Below are positions 6,988 through 15,501 of a stretch of DNA of 64,000 nucleotides, piece after piece. The notes beneath the pieces were generated by a model. That model made no database searches, was not told the DNA's origin, and saw nothing but the letters and a program-made list of their open reading frames with translations. Both the position numbers and the translations under genes were made by a program. Position 1 is the stretch's first letter. Each line of letters begins with the position of its first letter. The stretch comes from Oceanobacter sp045430275 (GTDB taxonomy: Bacteria; Pseudomonadota; Gammaproteobacteria; Pseudomonadales; Oceanobacteraceae), in contig JAILXU010000001.1 in the NCBI GenBank assembly GCA_045430275.1, forward strand, positions 1 through 64,000, read 5' to 3'.

Positions 6988-8268
6988 ATGAATGTGATGT
7001 CGCCAGAGCGCAGTTCAGAGCTTGTCGAGCGGTTGAAGCAGCAGTTGCCCGAGATGCTGGAGCACACCGTGGCCTTGTGTGAGGTCAACTCAGGCAGTGA
7101 CAACCGGGTTGGTATAGAGGCAGTGAATCGGCTATTAGAGAACCTGTTTGAGCCGGTGTCGGATGTCACCGAATACCGTCCGCTGGCGTCGGTTCGGCAG
7201 GTTGTCGAGCGTTCAGGCACCGATTCTGAACTGGCTGAATGCCTGGATGTGCCCTCCGTTCCCATGCTGGTGTTTCGCCGTCGATCCCGAGCGCCATTGC
7301 AGTTTCTGTTTACCGGCCACAGCGACACGGTGTTTCCGTTAACAAGCGATTTTCAGCGGTGCTGGCGAGAAGGCAACCGTCTGCATGGCCCCGGCACGGC
7401 GGATATGAAAGGCGGTCTGGTGGTGCTGGCCTATGCCCTGAAGCAGCTGGAGTGGTGGCTGCCAGAGTCTATAAAACACCTGTTCGGTTTTACGCTGGCG
7501 ATTTCCCCGGATGAAGAAACCGGCTCGCTGGCGTCCGGGCCAGAGCTGATCAAACTGGCGCAGAAGGCACACATCGGTTTGACCTACGAACCCGCCTTGC
7601 CCGACGGCAGTCTGGCCGGAGCACGCAAGGGCAGCGGCAATTTTACCCTGTTGGCCAAAGGCGTTGGCGGCCACGCCGGGCGGGATTTTTTTAACAGCAA
7701 GAATGCGTTGGTCGCCGTGGCGGAAGTCGCGGTGGCACTCAGCCGGTTAAGCAGCGAACCGCAGGGCATCAGCGTGAATATCGGTCGCATTGCCGGGGGC
7801 GATGCGGTGAACAAGGTGCCGGATCAGGCCTTGTGTCGGTTTAATGTACGGGTGTTAGATAGCGTGCAGCAAGCGGCCATGGAACAGGCCATTCAGGCGT
7901 GTCTGGCCGAGGTTGGTCAGCGCACGGGGTGTACGTTCGAGTTGCACGGTGGTTTTAATCGCCCACCCAAACCCATGAGTGACGGACAACAAGCGCTGTT
8001 TCAACTGGCACAGCAGGCCGGAGCCTCGCTGGGGGTGAGGCTGGCACAACAGCCAACCGGTGGTTGCTGCGAGGGCAATAATCTGGCCAGTGCCGGGCTG
8101 GTCAATCTGGATACCCTGGGCGTGCGCGGCTATGGCATTCACACCACCGACGAGTACGCCAGCATCGACAGTTTTGTGGAACGGGCAGCGCTATCGGTGC
8201 TGCTGATCGAGAAGGTCATACAGGCGCATTGCGCCGGGAGGTTGCCATGTCTGAACACCACACCCTGA
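6988..8268 (+). CDS. M20 family metallo-hydrolase at head of AST operon
   Basis: This 426-residue protein is of the M20 peptidase/ArgE/DapE/carboxypeptidase G2 group. Metal ligand regions are visible: GHSDTVF (about residues 109-115), GPGTADMKGG (about 135), DEETGS (about 175) and the late GIHTTDEY His. A dimerisation domain with GVGGHAG lies between. Such enzymes hydrolyse N-acyl or peptide bonds of amino acid derivatives. The gene overlaps astA by 22 bases, so it belongs to the operon. No AstE desuccinylase is nearby, so hydrolysis of N-succinylglutamate is an attractive but unproven role. Confidence 0.85.
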   Translation: MNVMSPERSSELVERLKQQLPEMLEHTVALCEVNSGSDNRVGIEAVNRLLENLFEPVSDVTEYRPLASVRQVVERSGTDSELAECLDVPSVPMLVFRRRSRAPLQFLFTGHSDTVFPLTSDFQRCWREGNRLHGPGTADMKGGLVVLAYALKQLEWWLPESIKHLFGFTLAISPDEETGSLASGPELIKLAQKAHIGLTYEPALPDGSLAGARKGSGNFTLLAKGVGGHAGRDFFNSKNALVAVAEVAVALSRLSSEPQGISVNIGRIAGGDAVNKVPDQALCRFNVRVLDSVQQAAMEQAIQACLAEVGQRTGCTFELHGGFNRPPKPMSDGQQALFQLAQQAGASLGVRLAQQPTGGCCEGNNLASAGLVNLDTLGVRGYGIHTTDEYASIDSFVERAALSVLLIEKVIQAHCAGRLPCLNTTP

Positions 8269-9317
8269 TGCCAACGGAGAAGCCTCTGCTGGTCAGGCCG
8301 GTTCGGGAAAGCGATCTGGATGATGTCCTGCAACTGGCCCGACAGGCTGGGCAGGGGATGACGTCATTGCCCGCCGACCGCTTTGCGCTGGAGGAACGCA
8401 TCCGCCGTTCGGTCGCCAGTTTTGCCCGCGATCACCAGCACGATGACGACTTTTTTCTGCTGGTGATGGAAGACGAGGCGCGTCAGAAAGTTGTGGGTAC
8501 GGCGGCGATTTTTGCACACACCGGAGCCGACCAGGCGTTCTACGCCTACCGCTTGATGACGGTGATGCACTATTCCCACTCGCTCGACAAGCGCGTGCGC
8601 TGCCAGTTGCTGCACCTGACCAACGACTACAGCGGTTGCTCGGAAGTGGGTGCCTTGTTTATTGACCCGGATTATCGCGGCAACGGCCATTGGCTGGCCC
8701 GAGCGCGGTATGTGTTGATGGGATTGTACCCGCACCGTTTTGCCGAGTCGGTGATTGCCGAGCTGCGAGGCTGGGTTGACGAGCATGGCAACAGCCCGTT
8801 CTGGGACGCCATTGGTGCGCACTTTTTCGATATGAACTACAAGCAGGCGGACGCCCTGTGTGCCTTGGGTTCCAATCAGTTTATTACCGAGCTGATGCCT
8901 CGCCATCCCATCTATACGCGCCTGTTGCCGGAGTCGGCTCTGGCGGTGATTGGCAAACCGGCCAGTGCCGGGCAACGGGCCAAACAACTGCTGGAGCAGG
9001 AAGGTTTCCGCTTTGAAGACGTGGTGGATATTTTCGATGCCGGGCCGCTGATGCACGCCCGCCTTGATGAACTGCGCAGTGTCCAGTCCATTCGGAAAGT
9101 GGAGTGCACGGTTAAGGACAACCCGGTGGTGCGCCCGGAAGATACGCCGCTGGTTCTGGCCAACCCGGATTGGCATCAGTTCCGCCTGATTCATGCGCTG
9201 GTGCCGGTACACCATGGCCGTATCGTGCTGACACCGGCACAGCAGCAATCCCTGAATATGACATCCGGCAGCTCGCTGGCGCTGCTGTCCGACAGTTTGA
9301 TGGAGGCCGCACAATGA
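8247..9317 (+). CDS. astA: arginine N-succinyltransferase
   Basis: This 356-residue AstA catalyses the first step of the AST pathway: L-arginine plus succinyl-CoA to N2-succinylarginine. The GNAT-like N-terminal part begins LLVRPVRESDLDDVLQLA. Family segments such as VGALFIDPDYRGNG, and the central ELRGWVDEHGNSPFWDAIG, are intact. ATG 8247 is chosen because GGGAGG lies at 8236-8241. An upstream ATG at 8229 has no such site. The gene starts inside the M20 hydrolase and overlaps astD by four bases (ATGA), so translation is probably coupled. Confidence 0.95.
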   Translation: MSEHHTLMPTEKPLLVRPVRESDLDDVLQLARQAGQGMTSLPADRFALEERIRRSVASFARDHQHDDDFFLLVMEDEARQKVVGTAAIFAHTGADQAFYAYRLMTVMHYSHSLDKRVRCQLLHLTNDYSGCSEVGALFIDPDYRGNGHWLARARYVLMGLYPHRFAESVIAELRGWVDEHGNSPFWDAIGAHFFDMNYKQADALCALGSNQFITELMPRHPIYTRLLPESALAVIGKPASAGQRAKQLLEQEGFRFEDVVDIFDAGPLMHARLDELRSVQSIRKVECTVKDNPVVRPEDTPLVLANPDWHQFRLIHALVPVHHGRIVLTPAQQQSLNMTSGSSLALLSDSLMEAAQ

Positions 9318-10750
9318 ATACGCTGATGATCAACGGTCACTGGCTGACCGGCGAAGGTGAATGGCTGGTGTCACGCAATCCAGCGGATAACCGGGTGCTG
9401 TGGAAAAAGCGCGCAGCGGATGACCGTCAGGCTGCGTTGGCGGTTGAGGCGGCCAGAGCGGCACAACCGGGATGGGCACAGCGCCCGTTGATGGAGCGGG
9501 TAGCCTGCTTGCGCCGCTTTGCTGAGCTGCTGCGTCAGCATCAAAAAAGCCTGGCTCATGTGATCGAACTGGAAACCGGCAAGGCCAGCACCGAATGTGT
9601 GGCCGAAGTGGATGCCATGGTGAACAAGGTTCGCATCAGTCTGGAGGCGTTTCAGACTCGCACGGGCGAATGGCGGCATGGCGAGCAGGCGTTGCAGCAT
9701 CGGCCACTGGGCGTGGTGCTGGTGTTGGGGCCGTTTAATTTTCCGGGCCATCTGCCCAATGGTCAGATTGTACCGGCGTTGCTGGCGGGCAATACCGTGG
9801 TGTTCAAACCCAGTGAGGAGACGCCCTGGGTGGCGGAGCAAACGGCGTTGTTGTGGCAAGCCGCCGGGTTGCCGAAAGGTGTGTTCAATCTGATTCAGGG
9901 TGATTCTGAGGTTGGGGAAGCTCTGTGTCAGCAGCCGATTGACGGCGTGTTTTTCACCGGCTCCAGCACTGCCGGAATGCAATTGCACTTGCAATTGGCC
10001 GGGCGTCCCGAGGTGCTGCTGGCGATGGAAATGGGCGGCAATAATCCCCTGATTGTGGATCGCAACGTGCCTGTGGATCAGGCGGTTGAGCTGGTTGTTC
10101 AAAGTGCGTTTGCCACCTCCGGGCAGCGGTGCACCTGTACCCGGCGTTTGATTCTGCTGGACGATGGTCACCACACGCAGGCGCTGCTGAAAGCGCTGGT
10201 GGAAGCCAGCCGTCGTCTGACGCTGCGGCCACTGATCAATATGGCGGCCCGCAATCGCTTGCTGGGTGCGCAGGCAAACCTGCGCTCACTGGGTGGTCAT
10301 ACCCTGTTGCCGATGCACACCGGAGGTGGCCATTCGAGCACCTTGTCTCCCGGTCTTCTGGATATGACGGTGCCGTACCAGCGTGGTGATGACATTCCTG
10401 ATGAAGAATGGTTCGGGCCTTTGCTGCAGGTGTATCGAGTGGCGGATATGAAGGCGGCGCTGGCGCTGGCCAACGCGACCCGGTTTGGTCTGGCGGCGGG
10501 TCTGATCAGTCAGGATGCACTGGCTCAGCAGCGTTTCCGGCAGGAAATCCGGGCCGGTGTGGTGAGCATCAATACACCGACCGCTGGAGCGTCCAGTGAG
10601 CTGCCGTTCGGAGGCGTGGGAGCCAGTGGCAATCATCGGGCCGGAGCCTGGTACACCGCCGACTATTGCGCCTGGCCGCAAGCGACCCGCTTTGGGACGA
10701 CACCCCGCTTTGGAACCACGCTGGGCCGTCGCATTCGTCAGGCTGGTTAA
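9314..10750 (+). CDS. astD: succinylglutamate-semialdehyde dehydrogenase
   Basis: This 478-residue aldehyde dehydrogenase oxidises N-succinylglutamate 5-semialdehyde with NAD+. It shows the GPFNFPGHLPNG substrate/cofactor loop, FTGSSTAG for NAD binding, the catalytic Glu in MEMGGNNPL and the catalytic Cys in SGQRCTC. Start ATG 9314 overlaps the astA stop as ATGA and has GGAGG eight bases upstream. A longer in-frame extension from 9170 lies inside astA and is not credible. Length matches family members of about 490 residues. Confidence 0.95.
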   Translation: MNTLMINGHWLTGEGEWLVSRNPADNRVLWKKRAADDRQAALAVEAARAAQPGWAQRPLMERVACLRRFAELLRQHQKSLAHVIELETGKASTECVAEVDAMVNKVRISLEAFQTRTGEWRHGEQALQHRPLGVVLVLGPFNFPGHLPNGQIVPALLAGNTVVFKPSEETPWVAEQTALLWQAAGLPKGVFNLIQGDSEVGEALCQQPIDGVFFTGSSTAGMQLHLQLAGRPEVLLAMEMGGNNPLIVDRNVPVDQAVELVVQSAFATSGQRCTCTRRLILLDDGHHTQALLKALVEASRRLTLRPLINMAARNRLLGAQANLRSLGGHTLLPMHTGGGHSSTLSPGLLDMTVPYQRGDDIPDEEWFGPLLQVYRVADMKAALALANATRFGLAAGLISQDALAQQRFRQEIRAGVVSINTPTAGASSELPFGGVGASGNHRAGAWYTADYCAWPQATRFGTTPRFGTTLGRRIRQAG

Positions 10751-10752
10751 CG

Positions 10753-12138
10753 ATGAAGCTGTCTGAAATGGACTTGTTTGAAGTGGACTTGCTTGAGGTG
10801 AACTTTGACGGTCTGGTCGGCCCGACGCACCATTACGGCGGCCTGGCGCTGGGCAATCTTGCCTGTCAGCAGCACGCCGGGCAGATTGCCAACCCGCGTC
10901 AGGCAGCGCTTCAGGGGCTGGAGAAAATGCGCACGCTGGTACAACTGGGCATTCCGCAAGGCTGGTTGCCGCCCCAGCCTCGGCCAGACCTGAATTTTCT
11001 GCGACGGCTGGGGTTTGCCGGAGCCGATGCACGGGTGATTCAACAAGCAGCCTCAACTTCACTCGAGTTGCTCTCTATCGCCTGTTCGTCATCGAGCATG
11101 TGGGCGGCCAACTCGGCCACCGTGACCTCGGCTCTGGAAAGCCACGATGGCCGTTTGCATCTGACGCCCGCCAATCTGGTCAGCAATCCGCACCGGGCGC
11201 TGGAGTCAGTACACAGCCATCGCATTCTTACGCGCATCTTTGCCAACACCGAACACTTTTGTGTGCACGAGCCACTGCCAGCCCAGCAGGCATTTGGCGA
11301 TGAAGGCGCGGCCAATCACACCCGCTTGGGGCCAGCGAATCAGCCGGGTGTGGATCTGTTTGTCTACGGCGCTAACAGCACTGTGCAGAGGAATCTGGAT
11401 TTCCCGGCGCGGCAAACACAAGCTGCCAGTGAGGCCAAAGCGCGATTGCACGGCTGTGCCCGCCCCGTGTTTCTGCAGCAGTCATCAGCCGCGATTAACG
11501 CCGGAGCGTTTCACAACGACGTGGTGGCAGTCGGCCATCGGCACTTGCTGTTCTATCACCAGCAGGCGTTTGAGGCGGCGTCACAGCAGGTGGCGTTTGC
11601 CAGATTGCAGAGCGCGAGTGAGCAGTTTGAATGGCAGCAACCGCTTCAACGGCTGGAAGTGCCTGTCGATCAGATCTCGCTGCAAGACGCTGTTAGCAGC
11701 TATCTGTTTAACAGTCAGCTGCTGTCTCTGAACGATGGCTCTATGAGGCTGCTGGCTCCGGTGGAATGCAGGCACAATCCAGCCGTTGAGCGTTATCTGA
11801 ATCGACTGCTCAAGGACGAGCAACAGCCTGTCCGGCAAGTGGATTTTGTCGATCTGAAGCAAAGCATGGCCAATGGCGGCGGCCCGGCCTGTTTGCGTTT
11901 GCGAGTGCCGGTGACACTGGCCCAGTTGTCGGCCATCCATCCGGCTTTCCTGCTGGATGAAACACGCATTGATGCTTTGCAGCAGTGGGTTAAGCGGTTT
12001 TATCGGGATCGGCTGGCAGCGAAGGATCTGGCTGATCCACAACTGCTGATAGAAATTCAGGAGGGCAGGGAGGCGCTGGAAGGGTTGATTGAATGCTTCG
12101 GAGAAAAAAATGCGCCAGCCCAGACTTCACCTGGCTGA
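10753..12138 (+). CDS. astB: N-succinylarginine dihydrolase
   Basis: This 461-residue AstB converts N2-succinylarginine to succinylornithine, CO2 and ammonia. The typical N-terminal EVNFDGLVGPTHHYGGLA and the late SMANGGGPACLRLRV segment with the nucleophilic Cys are present. Start ATG 10753 lies two bases after the astD stop; ATG 10768 is an alternative. Three imperfect 15-base repeats at 10765-10810 encode EMDLF-EVDLL-EVNFD, so the N-terminus looks duplicated relative to usual AstB starts. The terminator hairpin of the convergent ammonium transporter overlaps its last codons. Confidence 0.95.
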   Translation: MKLSEMDLFEVDLLEVNFDGLVGPTHHYGGLALGNLACQQHAGQIANPRQAALQGLEKMRTLVQLGIPQGWLPPQPRPDLNFLRRLGFAGADARVIQQAASTSLELLSIACSSSSMWAANSATVTSALESHDGRLHLTPANLVSNPHRALESVHSHRILTRIFANTEHFCVHEPLPAQQAFGDEGAANHTRLGPANQPGVDLFVYGANSTVQRNLDFPARQTQAASEAKARLHGCARPVFLQQSSAAINAGAFHNDVVAVGHRHLLFYHQQAFEAASQQVAFARLQSASEQFEWQQPLQRLEVPVDQISLQDAVSSYLFNSQLLSLNDGSMRLLAPVECRHNPAVERYLNRLLKDEQQPVRQVDFVDLKQSMANGGGPACLRLRVPVTLAQLSAIHPAFLLDETRIDALQQWVKRFYRDRLAAKDLADPQLLIEIQEGREALEGLIECFGEKNAPAQTSPG

Positions 12139-12144
12139 CGCATT
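12104..12144 (-). terminator. intrinsic terminator of the ammonium transporter gene
   Basis: AATGCGCCAGCC (12109-12120) pairs with GGCTGACGCATT (12133-12144) with one mismatch. On the minus strand the stem is followed by seven U residues (12110-12104). It overlaps the end of astB, which approaches from the other side. Confidence 0.85.
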
Positions 12145-12178
12145 CGCGGGGGGAAACAGGTTTGCTACGAAGTAAGAC

Positions 12179-13429
12179 TTACTTGTTTATAAACTCCGGG
12201 TAAGCGCTCATGCCGCACTCTTCGACGTCCATGCCTTCCTCTTCTTCCTGCTCACTGGCGCGCAGGCCAATGGTGGCCTTGATCACCCACAGGGTCAGGA
12301 AGGACGCAACGAACATCCAGACAAAAGTGACGGCGGTGCCGGTCAACTGACCCATAAAAGTGGCGTCGCTGTTGCTGAACAGTACTGCGAAGATGCCCCA
12401 GATACCGGCGCTGCCGTGTACCGAAATGGCACCCACCGGGTCGTCCAGCTTCAGCGTGTCCAGCAGCAGTACAGAACCGAATACCACAGCACCACCGACG
12501 GCACCGATCAGCGTGGACAAGCCTGCGCCCGGAGCCAGAGGCTCTGCCGTGATGGCCACCAGACCGGCCAGAGCGCCATTGAGGGTCATGGTCAGGTCGG
12601 TTTTTCCGAAGATAAAGCGTGACAGTAAGGCCGCAACGACCATGCCGCCCGCTGCCGCCGCGTTGGTGTTGACGAAGATCTTGGCGACGGCGTTGGCTTC
12701 TTCGACGTTGGCGATTTTCAGCTCGGAACCGCCGTTAAAGCCGAACCAGCCCATCCACAGAATGAACATACCCAGCGTGGCCATTGGCAGGTTGGCACCG
12801 GGAATGGCGTAGACTTCGCCGTTCGGGCCGTATTTGCCTTTACGCGGGCCAACCAGAATCACAGCAGCCAAAGCAGCGGCGGCACCGGCCATATGAACCA
12901 CAACGGAACCGGCGAAATCCTGGAAGCCCAACTGGTCGAGGAAGCCACCGCCCCATTTCCAGTAGCCTTCTACCGGGTAGATCACCGCAACCATCACCAC
13001 AGCGAAGGTCAGGAAAGGCCACAGGCGCATACGTTCGGCGACGGCACCGGACACAATCGACATGGTTGCAGCGGCGAAAACGGCCTGGAAGATAAAGTCA
13101 GCCATGCTGGAGTAGTACGGTGCGTCGTCACCGCCAGCGACGACAGCCGCCGTGGTGTTGTCGTCGCCGAGCAGGAAGGAGATGCCCGGAATATAGGCGT
13201 TGACCGCTTCCGCCGGGTACATGATGTTGTAACCAACGGCCAGGTACGTGATACAGGCGATGCCGTACAACAGGGCGTTCTTGTTCAGAATTTCAACCGT
13301 GTTCTTGCTGCGCACCAAACCGGCTTCGAGCATGGCAAAACCTGCGGCCATCCACATCACCAGTGCCGTACACATCAAAAAATAGAAGGTATCGAGCGCA
13401 TAACTGAGCTCAAGAGTCATGGATTCCAT
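12179..13429 (-). CDS. amt: ammonium transporter, Amt family
   Basis: This 416-residue integral membrane channel for ammonia/ammonium belongs to the Amt/MEP/Rh family, with about eleven hydrophobic segments. The pore histidines are in SVVVHMAGAAAAL and AISVHGSAGIWG, and the early WMAAGFAMLEAGLVRSKN family signature is present. The C-terminal tail EQEEEEGMDVEECG resembles the regulatory cytosolic end, although no GlnK-type PII gene lies next to it. A second ATG three codons in (13420) is also possible. A sigma-54-like promoter upstream fits nitrogen control by NtrC. Confidence 0.93.
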   Translation of the reverse strand: MESMTLELSYALDTFYFLMCTALVMWMAAGFAMLEAGLVRSKNTVEILNKNALLYGIACITYLAVGYNIMYPAEAVNAYIPGISFLLGDDNTTAAVVAGGDDAPYYSSMADFIFQAVFAAATMSIVSGAVAERMRLWPFLTFAVVMVAVIYPVEGYWKWGGGFLDQLGFQDFAGSVVVHMAGAAAALAAVILVGPRKGKYGPNGEVYAIPGANLPMATLGMFILWMGWFGFNGGSELKIANVEEANAVAKIFVNTNAAAAGGMVVAALLSRFIFGKTDLTMTLNGALAGLVAITAEPLAPGAGLSTLIGAVGGAVVFGSVLLLDTLKLDDPVGAISVHGSAGIWGIFAVLFSNSDATFMGQLTGTAVTFVWMFVASFLTLWVIKATIGLRASEQEEEEGMDVEECGMSAYPEFINK

Positions 13430-13487
13430 AGACAGTTCTCTCTGTTCAGGATTTATCTAAGTGAAAATTAAATTCCTGCTGTGAATA

Positions 13488-13503
13488 TGAAAGAGCTGTG
13501 CCA
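13488..13503 (-). promoter_or_regulatory. sigma-54-like promoter of the ammonium transporter gene
   Basis: On the minus strand TGGCACAGCTCTTTCA matches the -24/-12 sigma-54 element. GG and the -12 dinucleotide have the correct ten-base spacing, but the -12 GC is TC. The position, about 60 bases before the start codon, and the NtrC-regulated habit of amt genes support it. Confidence 0.5.
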
Positions 13504-13529
13504 ACTTGGTCTGAAGCCTGCCGAAGCAA

Positions 13530-13557
13530 GTGACATTGTCACAATTGACGTTGTGAC
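13530..13557. promoter_or_regulatory. overlapping inverted repeats upstream of amt
   Basis: GTGAC-ATT-GTCAC (13530-13542) overlaps GTCACAA-TTGACG-TTGTGAC (13538-13557). Both are perfect in their arms. They sit about 30 bases upstream of the proposed sigma-54 site, where an activator could bind. They do not match the NtrC consensus closely, so the protein is unknown. Confidence 0.4.
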
Positions 13558-13721
13558 TGCACAAAAAGTAATCACTAAACAGAGTTGTTGCAGAGCACGG
13601 TGATTGCAAATGCACAGCGCCAAGGCATCGGCTGTGCTATCCGCCGACAGGCTGCCTCGGAGCAGGGCATGCCAGAAAGAAGATGGGCATTGCTGGTGCG
13701 CTGTATTTCTGTCACAACGCG

Positions 13722-13910
13722 TTATGACTGATTGGACAATCCGGCCAGTGCCACCATCATTACATTGGCCACAATCAGCGCGCCGCCAATCCATTGCTGA
13801 ACACTGATGTGCTCGCCGAACCAGCCAATGGAACCGAGCGAACTCAGAATCCCCATCTGACTGGCCAGTCGAACGTTGCCACGCACAAGCGCGAGCCAGT
13901 CACGCTGACG
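13722..13910 (-). pseudogene. C-terminal remnant of a DMT/EamA-type transporter
   Basis: Reading the minus strand from 13910 to the TAA at 13722-13724 gives 62 residues, including ASQMGILSSLGSIGWFGEH and QQWIGGALIVANVMMVAL. This is the last one or two membrane helices of a drug/metabolite transporter. A TAG codon at 13911-13913 and a switch to an unrelated coding sequence cut off everything before it. The fragment lacks a start. It marks the left edge of the defence-associated insertion or deletion. Confidence 0.7.
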
Positions 13911-14150
13911 CTATATCGAGATGAGAGGCCGCGCCAAAGGCCAAAGCACCATTACCTGTAATGAAATCCTCTATGCCCTGCATCAGGCGGATAAATTCCT
14001 GCTGGCCATCGTGATTGTGGATGGTGATCGGTATGATGGCCTTTTTACATCAAGAGTTCGTTCAAAACTGAACCAGACTTTGGTGTTAACCGTATTCACT
14101 ACGATTTGAACGGCCTACTGTCGAAAGCCGTAACCGCAGACAAAACCTGA
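13909..14150 (+). pseudogene. C-terminal remnant of a DUF3883-domain protein, frameshifted
   Basis: From 13909 the plus strand reads RYIEMRGRAKGQSTITCNEI and continues ILYALHQADKFLLAIVIVDG, the conserved core of DUF3883. Near the T-run at about 14040 the frame is lost, but a shift restores FYIKSSFKTEPDFGVNRIHY and DLNGLLSKAVTADKT, ending at TGA 14148-14150. That stop overlaps the ATG of the PtuA-like gene as TGATG. DUF3883 usually ends large helicase-like or nuclease defence proteins, so most of the gene is missing and the residue is broken. Confidence 0.75.
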
Positions 14151-15487
14151 TGAAACTGACACGATTGACGTTAACTAATTTCCGCTGCTTTGACGATCTG
14201 GAGATCCATTTCGACGATAAGCTGACCGTGTTGATTGCTCCCAATGGCGCGGGTAAAACCACGGTGCTGGATGCAGCCTCCGTGATCCTTAGCAGCTTTG
14301 TGGGTGCTTTCGACATGGGAAAAGCTCATGGTTTTGCACCGGCAGATGCTCGCTATGCCTTGGTGATAGAAGGTGATCCAACGCCCGAGCAGCAATACCC
14401 AGTTGATGTTTGTGCGACCTTTTCTGTCCCTGCTCTGGAAAACCAGAGTCGCCAGCTGAGTGGCCCAAAGAACAAAACCACCGTCAAGGGTATTGCCAGG
14501 TTGATCGACTATGGCAAACAATTGATGTCAGATATCCGGCAACAGGATACTGAACTGCCCGTCATCGCTTATTACGGCACTGGGCGCTTGTGGAAACAGC
14601 ACAAGTTGATGGAACGTCAAAAAATCACCAGTGCCAGCCGTTCTATGGGTTATGAGGACTGTCTGTCCTCCTCATCCAGTTACTTGCAAATGCAGATCTG
14701 GATGAAAAGTGCCACCTTTGCCGCTGTTCAAGAGCAGCAGATGCCGGACACTTACCCAGGACTGCCCGTAACCAAACAATTACAGGCTGTTAAGAATGTT
14801 GTGAACGAAGTGCTGAAACATACCGGTTGGCACAACTTTCACTACAGCATTAGCCATGATGAGCTGGCTATGCAGCATAAGGATCGTGGTATTTTGCCGG
14901 TTGGCATGTTGAGCGACGGCGTACGAGCCATGGTTTCCATGACTGCTGATCTCGCCTGGCGCTGTGTCAAACTGAATTCAGCTCGTGCCGAACAAGCTCC
15001 GGCCAGTACACCTGGCATCGTAATGATTGATGAAGTGGATATGCATCTGCACCCTGAATGGCAGCAGCAAGTGGTTGGGTCATTAACATCGGTGTTCAAA
15101 CACGTTCAGTTTATTCTTACCACCCATAGCCCGCAGGTACTGACGACGATTCCTAATCAATGTATTCGGGTACTTGAAGTGCAAAAGGATAGCGAGCAAA
15201 CGTTGTTTATTGCGCGCCAGCCCGACAAACAAAGCCGTGGTGTCTCCAGTAACGACCTGCTGGCCGAACTCCAGCACACCAACCCCACACCAGATGTTCC
15301 AGAAGCTAAATGGCTGAGTGATTACAAGGCATTGATTGTTCAGGATGTTCAGAACAGCTCGGAAGGCCAGATACTCAAGCAAAAGATTCTGGATCATTTT
15401 GGCGACCAACATCCTGAATGGCGTGAGATTCAGAGTCTGATTCGTCTGCAAGCGATCAAGTCCAAAATTCCCAAGCAAAACAGCTAA
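14150..15487 (+). CDS. PtuA-like AAA ATPase of a Septu-type defence pair
   Basis: This 445-residue ATPase is of the RecF/OLD-like AAA_21/AAA_23 group. Walker A is APNGAGKTT (about residues 30-38). The ABC-type signature region is MLSDGVRAMVSM (about 252-263). Walker B is GIVMIDEVDMHLHPEWQQQ (about 284-303), and ILTTHSPQVLTT supplies the switch His. The immediately following HNH nuclease gene makes it resemble PtuA of Septu and retron-associated PtuAB, where the ATPase senses infection and the nuclease cuts nucleic acid. No reverse transcriptase is nearby. Its start overlaps the stop of the DUF3883 remnant. Confidence 0.82.
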   Translation: MKLTRLTLTNFRCFDDLEIHFDDKLTVLIAPNGAGKTTVLDAASVILSSFVGAFDMGKAHGFAPADARYALVIEGDPTPEQQYPVDVCATFSVPALENQSRQLSGPKNKTTVKGIARLIDYGKQLMSDIRQQDTELPVIAYYGTGRLWKQHKLMERQKITSASRSMGYEDCLSSSSSYLQMQIWMKSATFAAVQEQQMPDTYPGLPVTKQLQAVKNVVNEVLKHTGWHNFHYSISHDELAMQHKDRGILPVGMLSDGVRAMVSMTADLAWRCVKLNSARAEQAPASTPGIVMIDEVDMHLHPEWQQQVVGSLTSVFKHVQFILTTHSPQVLTTIPNQCIRVLEVQKDSEQTLFIARQPDKQSRGVSSNDLLAELQHTNPTPDVPEAKWLSDYKALIVQDVQNSSEGQILKQKILDHFGDQHPEWREIQSLIRLQAIKSKIPKQNS

Positions 15488-15501
15488 GCAGGAAGGGCTC
15501 T

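Noticed and set aside
13921..14109. A 62-residue plus-strand gene
   Set aside because: Its first 40 residues match the DUF3883 core and the rest is out of frame; it is part of a frameshifted remnant, not a gene.
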